64,000 nt of DNA from Clostridia bacterium. Lineage in GTDB: Bacteria > Bacillota > Clostridia > Oscillospirales > RGIG5299. Made by a program: the position numbers and the translations under genes. How positions within the stretch are numbered: the first letter of the stretch is position 1; each line of letters starts with the position of its first letter. The DNA lies in the NCBI GenBank assembly GCA_017504945.1, contig JAFVQJ010000012.1, positions 1-64,000 of the forward strand, read 5' to 3'. Shown here one piece after another: positions 59,314 to 64,000 of the stretch. The notes beneath the pieces are model-generated. The model did no database searches. It was not told where the DNA came from and saw only the letters and a list, made by a program, of their open reading frames with translations.

Positions 59314-60147
59314 TTATTCCGCCTTTTTCTTAAGGAAATTGCACAGCGCCGTAAAGCCGAGCGCCGCAGCTATGCCGCCTATAATGCAAACTGAATTTAC
59401 CGCCCACGAATCGAGGAAATTCTCAAAGGGAATTACCATTATAGTTGTAGCTATAACGAAGCCGAGAATACAGTGCGACGCAACCGAGTGGAATTTCTCA
59501 AAAATCATCTTCATCACCTTTGAAAGAAGGAGGAAGCAGATGATCATTGCAATTCCGATGGGAATAAGCACCGAGAGATCAAGCTTTGAAATACCCTCCG
59601 ACATCGGCTCGTAAATACCGAAGAAAAGCAAAAGCGTGGAGGAGGAAAATCCGGGAACTATAAAGCTGAGTCCCCAAACTATGCCGCAGATAAGATAACC
59701 GATAAAGGTAGGCGCAATGGTGAGATGCCAAACGTTCTTGAATATGTAAAACACCGCCGATATTGCAAGAAAGCTTATTATCATAGCCGCAATAGCGCCC
59801 TTGCTTCTGCCGTGCTCGCCCGCTTCCTTCCAGAGATCGGGAACGGTACCGATAATAAGACCCACGAATGCACACAGCACCGCGCTCTCAAAGGTGTTTA
59901 ACAGCCAGTTTGTAACGCCGGCAAACAGCACGAAGCCGATTCCCGCACCGATCACGAAAAACACGAGCATAAACCAATACTTTTTAATATTCTTGAAGGG
60001 ACTCGAAAGCACCTCCAATATGGGATTATACATACCGAAGGCATAGCAGAGCGTGCCGCCGCTCACACCGGGGAGAATTGCGCCCACGCCGACGATTATA
60101 CCCTCAAGTATCCATACTATCCAAAGAAAGATATTTTTCTTATTCAT
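59314..60147 (-). CDS. popT: DUF368 family polyprenyl-phosphate transporter (PopT-type)
   Basis: 277 residues with about eight to nine helices and two internal related segments: LPGVSGGTLCYAFGMYNPIL (about 25-44) and VPGFSSSTLLLFFGIYEPMS (about 164-183). This PGxSxxT re-entrant repeat is the DUF368 signature. DUF368 proteins (PopT) recycle undecaprenyl phosphate across the membrane for cell-wall synthesis. The gene ends 8 bases before the promoter of the riboswitch-controlled unit and is separate from it. AAGGAAGG lies before the ATG. The gene symbol follows the published name for the family. Confidence 0.88.
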   Translation of the reverse strand: MNKKNIFLWIVWILEGIIVGVGAILPGVSGGTLCYAFGMYNPILEVLSSPFKNIKKYWFMLVFFVIGAGIGFVLFAGVTNWLLNTFESAVLCAFVGLIIGTVPDLWKEAGEHGRSKGAIAAMIISFLAISAVFYIFKNVWHLTIAPTFIGYLICGIVWGLSFIVPGFSSSTLLLFFGIYEPMSEGISKLDLSVLIPIGIAMIICFLLLSKVMKMIFEKFHSVASHCILGFVIATTIMVIPFENFLDSWAVNSVCIIGGIAAALGFTALCNFLKKKAE

Positions 60148-60354
60148 AAAAAGCCTTCCTTCCGTTTTTTAATACTAATAGATTATACCATCTTTTATTC
60201 CTTTTGCCAACACTTTTTTCATAAATGTTCCGTTTTTAAAGAGCAATAAAAAGACAGCAATTTTTTGACATTGTTTTTTTCTTTTTGCTCTTGCATTTCG
60301 CAAGTAAATAATATATAATTATAAAAAATTCATACGTTAAAGGCGGATGATAAA

Positions 60355-63300
60355 ATGAATAACAACGTTGTTTACGATTTCAAGCTTATGGGCGACGAGT
60401 ACAATCCCGTCGTTATGTGGTATTGGATGGATATCACTACCAAAAAGGAGATCGAATTCCAGCTCGGCGAATTCAAAAAAATGGGTATTTACGAATACTT
60501 TATCCATCCCATGTTCGGTCTGCGCGACGATTATCTTGAAGACGACTTTATGGAGCTTATCGCATTTGCGATAGAGGTCACCAAAAAGCTCGGAATGAAA
60601 TTCTGGATATACGACGAATATAACTGGCCCTCGGGCACCGCAGGCGGCAAGCTTCTTGAAAAATATCCTTGGACAAAGGGCAAGATATTAAGACGCTATC
60701 AGCTCGCAGTAGGCTCCTGCCAGCCTCTTTCTCACGTTGCAAACGGCGTTTTCTATAAGGCTTTTGTCGAAAATATCGATAACGGCTCGGTCAATTTCGT
60801 CGACGTTACCAAGGAGATAAAGGTAGAGTCAAACGGCGTTACCACCAAGGTGACCTATCTCAACAAATCAATAAACGTCACCGTGCTTGACTTCTATTTC
60901 ATCGAATATCAGGATACCCTTCTCGCATCGGCTCACTGGGCAAACGGTCTTCACGAGGTTCCCGGTTATATCGACACCTTCAACCCCAAGGCAGTAAGAA
61001 AATATATCGAGCTTACCCACGAGCGCTATAAGAAATATATCGGCAAGGAATTCGGCACCACCGTAAGAGGCGTATTTACCGACGAGACCACAATGTGCGC
61101 CGTCGGCGATATCATCAAGTCGGGCGCGGTAGTATTCAACGACTGCACCGAAAAGGAATTCAAAAAGAGATACGGCTACGATCTCGGTTCACAGATAAAC
61201 TGGCTCTATTTCCCGCCCGTTACCGAGGAACACAGAAAGGTAAGAAACGATTTCTGGAATCTCGTTACCGACCTTTACCTCGAAAATTTCATCAAGCAGA
61301 TGAGCGACTGGTGCGTTGAAAACAACCTTATGTTCACCGGTCACTTCGGCGGCGAGGAGCATCTTCAGTGGTCACTTATGGAAACGGGCGATATGCAGAA
61401 GGCGCTTACCCTTTTGCACCGTCCCGGCATGGACTCGATAGCCTCCTCTGTCAAAATAAACGACACAAACTTCAACAACGCGGGCAAAATGGTCTCCTCC
61501 GTTGCAAAGCTCTGCGAGCGCGACAGAATTCTCTGCGAGGCATACACCTGCAGCGGCTGGGATACCCATTTTGACCTTCTCAAGAGAATTGCAAACAGAA
61601 TTCTCACCATGGGCGGCAACTTCATTCAGTATATGGGCGCCTACTACTCGCTAAACGGCAACCGCAAGGAGCAGCCGATGGGATATCCGCCCTCACACAG
61701 CTACAATAACCCCCTTGCAAAATACTATAAGATATTCTCCGACTATATCGGAGCGGTACAGTATATCTCGGCACAGACCCGTCCCGCAGGTAAGGTAGCC
61801 GTCATCGCTCCCCTTACCCACATCAAGCAGGGCATCGACCTCGCTCACTACCCCACCAGCGCCGACACCGAGGCAAACCGCACCGATATTCTCTACGAAA
61901 ACCTCGTAAACGCTCTTTTGCAGCTCCATGTTGAGTTCGATATCATCTCCGAGTTTATGTTAAACGACTTCAAGAATGTCGGCGGCAAGGCTGTTATCGG
62001 CAAATACGAATACGATACCGTCATCTTCCCCGCAGTTAAGAACTACGACGAAAAGATAGCCGACTTTGTAAATATGCTCTTTGACACCGACGTGCTGCAG
62101 ATATTCATAAACGGCTTCCTCGAGAATAAAATTGACTGCAAAAAGGCGCTTCCCGACGCCGCAATGCTTGCAAGGAGCGCCTCAAAGGCAGAGGGCGCAG
62201 AGCTTTATAAATACGACGGCAAGAATATTTACGAGATAGTTAAGGAGGGCGCAACCGTTGCCGACCTTAAGGCAGATCTCGGATCACTCGTAGGCGATCA
62301 TAACCTTCTTAACTTCAAGGCAGAGGACGGTATGGTCTACACCGCTCTCCGTGAGAACTGCGACACCACCGTTTTGTTTATCGACAACGACGACGATAAG
62401 TCGGTCAAGGTCTCCTTCGATCTTTTACCCGATATGAAGATCATCTCGCCTCTCACCAGAGAGGACCGTCCCTATTCGGTAAACGGCGGCCGCGCCGAGC
62501 TTGTCCTTAACAACTTCGAGCTCGTTATGGTCGTTTCCAACAAAAACGGCAGCGTAAATGCCGAGGGCACCGCAAACGGCGTCGACCTTTGGAACGTATG
62601 CGACGCAAAGGCAGACGGCGAGATAACTCTTGACAAATTCGGCTTCAAAATGGCAAATAACGTCTTAATCTGCCCCTTCGAGTATAAATTCAAGAAAAAC
62701 GATTTCGGCTACAAAAAGGCTGTAAACTTCACAATGTTCGAGGGAAGAGATTTCATCTGCTGCAAGGATAAATACACCGCAAGATCGACCTTCACCTTAA
62801 ACGGCTACAAGGGCAGAATAGAGTTATTTACCGAGCTTGAATGCATCAAGAAGGCAACCCTTAACGGCAAAAAGCTCAAGCTCAAAGAGAATTACAGGCT
62901 CTGGGGCCCCGAAAACTGCCTGCTTGACATCTCCGATTACGTCAAGGAGGGAGAAAACGAGCTTATTCTCGAGTGCGTTATCCCCGATTACAACGCCTTC
63001 CACACTATCCCCAACACTATGGTATTCGGCGATTTTGCTCTTAGCGAAAACGACAAGCTTATTCCCTTTGATGCAGAGAAGATCACCTACGGCGACTTCT
63101 CCGTTCAGGGTCTCAAATACTGCACCGGCGACGCCCGTTACAGCTACACCTTCGATGCAAAGCCCTGCAAAAAGGCATTCGTTTCGGTAGATACCGACGA
63201 CGCCTTCACCGTTTACTTAAACGGCAAGGAAATTGCAAAAAGGCTTTGGAGGCCCGGCGTTGCAGAGCTTGAGGGTCTTAAGGAGGGCGTAAACGAGCTC

Positions 63301-63393
63301 GTTATAGAAACCACCTCACCCTACGGCAACCTTATGCGTCAAAAGACGGTAAACGGAATCCTCTCACCCGTAAAGGTCAAATTCTTTAACTGA
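60355..63393 (+). CDS. Large GH106-like glycoside hydrolase, paralogue of 29479
   Basis: 1012 residues with no signal peptide. The barrel opens NPVVMWYWMDITTKKEIEFQ and has FWIYDEYNWPSGTAGGKLLE (the YDExxxPSG signature, about 84-103) and GVFTDET with a likely catalytic acid (about 240). A His-rich TGHFGGEEHLQW segment, a glutaminase-like middle (KVAVIAPLTHIKQG) and a C-terminal jelly-roll pair of GH2 type follow. The order and motifs match the enzyme at 29479 although overall identity looks low. A promoter TTGCAT-17-TATAAT lies upstream (about 60291-60319), and AAGGCGGATG precedes the ATG. It probably acts on an imported oligosaccharide. Confidence 0.7.
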   Translation: MNNNVVYDFKLMGDEYNPVVMWYWMDITTKKEIEFQLGEFKKMGIYEYFIHPMFGLRDDYLEDDFMELIAFAIEVTKKLGMKFWIYDEYNWPSGTAGGKLLEKYPWTKGKILRRYQLAVGSCQPLSHVANGVFYKAFVENIDNGSVNFVDVTKEIKVESNGVTTKVTYLNKSINVTVLDFYFIEYQDTLLASAHWANGLHEVPGYIDTFNPKAVRKYIELTHERYKKYIGKEFGTTVRGVFTDETTMCAVGDIIKSGAVVFNDCTEKEFKKRYGYDLGSQINWLYFPPVTEEHRKVRNDFWNLVTDLYLENFIKQMSDWCVENNLMFTGHFGGEEHLQWSLMETGDMQKALTLLHRPGMDSIASSVKINDTNFNNAGKMVSSVAKLCERDRILCEAYTCSGWDTHFDLLKRIANRILTMGGNFIQYMGAYYSLNGNRKEQPMGYPPSHSYNNPLAKYYKIFSDYIGAVQYISAQTRPAGKVAVIAPLTHIKQGIDLAHYPTSADTEANRTDILYENLVNALLQLHVEFDIISEFMLNDFKNVGGKAVIGKYEYDTVIFPAVKNYDEKIADFVNMLFDTDVLQIFINGFLENKIDCKKALPDAAMLARSASKAEGAELYKYDGKNIYEIVKEGATVADLKADLGSLVGDHNLLNFKAEDGMVYTALRENCDTTVLFIDNDDDKSVKVSFDLLPDMKIISPLTREDRPYSVNGGRAELVLNNFELVMVVSNKNGSVNAEGTANGVDLWNVCDAKADGEITLDKFGFKMANNVLICPFEYKFKKNDFGYKKAVNFTMFEGRDFICCKDKYTARSTFTLNGYKGRIELFTELECIKKATLNGKKLKLKENYRLWGPENCLLDISDYVKEGENELILECVIPDYNAFHTIPNTMVFGDFALSENDKLIPFDAEKITYGDFSVQGLKYCTGDARYSYTFDAKPCKKAFVSVDTDDAFTVYLNGKEIAKRLWRPGVAELEGLKEGVNELVIETTSPYGNLMRQKTVNGILSPVKVKFFN

Positions 63394-63401
63394 ATTTAAA
63401 T

Positions 63402-63432
63402 TAAAAGCGGCGGAATATCCGCCGCTTTTTCA
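63402..63432 (+). terminator. Terminator after the GH106-like gene
   Basis: AAAAGCGGCGGA pairs with TCCGCCGCTTTT around ATA, followed by TCATTTTT. Confidence 0.9.
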
Positions 63433-63512
63433 TTTTTAAAAAAGTGTGAAAAAATTCGAATAAGTGAGATTTTAAGAGATTTTGGGAGCTATTTCAAAAT
63501 CTCTTATTGTTT

Positions 63513-63529
63513 TTTGACCTTCTTTGACC
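63513..63529 (-). promoter_or_regulatory. CtsR operator, upstream copy (inverted)
   Basis: TTTGACC, TTC, TTTGACC; on the other strand GGTCAAA-GAA-GGTCAAA, a perfect CtsR heptad repeat. It touches the -35 box of the ctsR promoter. Confidence 0.88.
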
Positions 63530-63558
63530 TTGATATTTTTCTCACCGCGGCGTATAAT
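63530..63558 (+). promoter_or_regulatory. ctsR promoter
   Basis: TTGATA (63530-63535), 17 bases, TATAAT (63553-63558), placed between the two CtsR operators. Confidence 0.8.
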
Positions 63559-63569
63559 ATCATTGTAAA

Positions 63570-63592
63570 GGTCAAAGATAGTCAAAGTCAAA
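63570..63592 (+). promoter_or_regulatory. CtsR operator, downstream copy
   Basis: GGTCAAA (63570-63576), GAT, AGTCAAA (63580-63586), then a further GTCAAA half. It covers the expected transcription start and early leader, so bound CtsR would block the operon. Confidence 0.88.
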
Positions 63593-63614
63593 TAAAACCA
63601 AGCGAGGTAACACA

Positions 63615-64000
63615 ATGCGTTCAAGCGATATAATCTACGAATTCTTAAAAGAGCTTGCCGACGAGGAGGAAGGCGTCAAATTCCGAAGAAACGAGCTTGC
63701 GGGCCGCTTCGGAGTCGTGCCGAGCCAGATAAACTACGTCGTTTCCTCCCGCTTCACCCCCGAGCAGGGCTACGTTGTGGAGAGCGTAAGAGGCGGCGGA
63801 GGTTATATTCTCATAAGGCGCGTTTCAATGTCTAAGGGGCAGACCCTTATGCATATCATAAACTCGGTAGGCTCCTCGATAGACGGCAACACCGTGAGGA
63901 TCTTCCTCTCGAATATGCTCTCGTCGGGATATATAACCGAATCGGAGTCGGCAATAATCGCCTCGGCTCTTTCGGAAAGCTCCCTTTCGGGAATAGTCAA
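63615..64000 (+). CDS. ctsR: CtsR heat-shock repressor, 3' end beyond the window
   Basis: The first 128 codons are present and open to the window edge; the family is about 150 residues. The N-terminal winged helix-turn-helix matches CtsR: SSDIIYEFLKELADEE, RNELAGRFGVVPSQINYVVS, FTPEQGYVVESVRGGGGYI with the glycine-rich wing. The C-terminal dimer/McsB-binding part has begun. CtsR represses clpC, clpP and its own operon until heat or McsB arginine phosphorylation releases it. Two operators flank its promoter, showing autoregulation. mcsA, mcsB and clpC are expected downstream. AGGT lies before ATG 63615. Confidence 0.96.
   Translation, partial: MRSSDIIYEFLKELADEEEGVKFRRNELAGRFGVVPSQINYVVSSRFTPEQGYVVESVRGGGGYILIRRVSMSKGQTLMHIINSVGSSIDGNTVRIFLSNMLSSGYITESESAIIASALSESSLSGIV

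Noticed and set aside
60281-60312. TTTTTGC and TTGCA with CGCAAG upstream of the second GH106-like gene, similar to the AraC operator
   Set aside because: Only scattered positions match and the -35 box explains part of the pattern; not enough to call a third site.

Overview
The window looks like a chromosomal segment of an anaerobic, gut-type member of the Clostridia (Bacillota), probably near the Oscillospirales/Christensenellales. The evidence is: strong AGGAGG-type ribosome sites; TTGAMA-17-TATAAT promoters; the Gram-positive block hprK-murB-rapZ-whiA-dnaE-pfkA; class 1B dihydroorotate dehydrogenase (pyrK-pyrD); CtsR with its heptad operators; a preQ1-I riboswitch; yybP-ykoY-type manganese riboswitches; and many intracellular glycoside hydrolases. 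The genus cannot be fixed from sequence reading alone. I see no rRNA, tRNA, CRISPR array, intact insertion sequence, phage or conjugation gene.

Layout. 1-5.2 kb: the 3' end of a membrane protein, a TIM-barrel glycosidase-like gene, then an AT-rich, gene-poor stretch holding four decayed gene fragments. These are a LuxR C-terminus, an SPFH N-terminus, a leucine-rich-repeat C-terminus and one unknown. They surround a hypothetical gene and a two-gene unit whose first product is a soluble FtsH-like AAA protease with altered ATPase and pore motifs. 5.2-9.6 kb: two large lipoproteins with internal repeats. 9.7-12.5 kb: an HD hydrolase and the uracil salvage pair uraA-upp. 12.6-20.1 kb: a carbohydrate locus with two paralogous AraC regulators, a sugar isomerase, two Gfo/Idh dehydrogenases and an orphan solute-binding lipoprotein that carries a frameshift. 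A 28-bp sequence matching at 22 positions lies upstream of both transcription units and probably is the shared operator. 20.2-28.1 kb: assorted single genes, including a membrane protein, a band-7 protein, a DUF2383-like protein, a cysteine synthase-like enzyme, a YgjP-like peptidase, an M23 peptidase with no signal peptide and a D,D-carboxypeptidase.

28.1-32.5 kb: an alpha-L-fucosidase and a large GH106-like glycosidase form a translationally coupled pair, bracketed by a perfect 75-bp direct repeat. The repeat is the 3' end of the membrane-protein gene at 32397-33077, so the pair looks like a mobile or recently inserted 4.3-kb cassette. 33-46 kb: a long minus-strand run from pyrC through pyrF, pyrK, pyrD, a PfkB kinase, hprK, murB, rapZ, whiA and dnaE, with gaps of 0-28 bp, followed by pfkA and a membrane protein from their own promoter. 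46-53 kb: maf, a radical SAM protein, a Na/Pi cotransporter, queT-galU behind a preQ1-I riboswitch, and a secreted protein.

53-60 kb: a probable manganese regulon of two adjacent minus-strand transcription units, each led by a yybP-ykoY-like aptamer plus terminator. One encodes a type II P-type ATPase. The other encodes a Na/Pi cotransporter followed by an ArsB/NhaD-type permease, a pairing with this riboswitch that I do not know of. A DUF368 (PopT-type) polyprenyl-phosphate transporter lies upstream. 60-64 kb: a second GH106-like glycosidase and the 5' part of ctsR, whose promoter sits between two CtsR operators.
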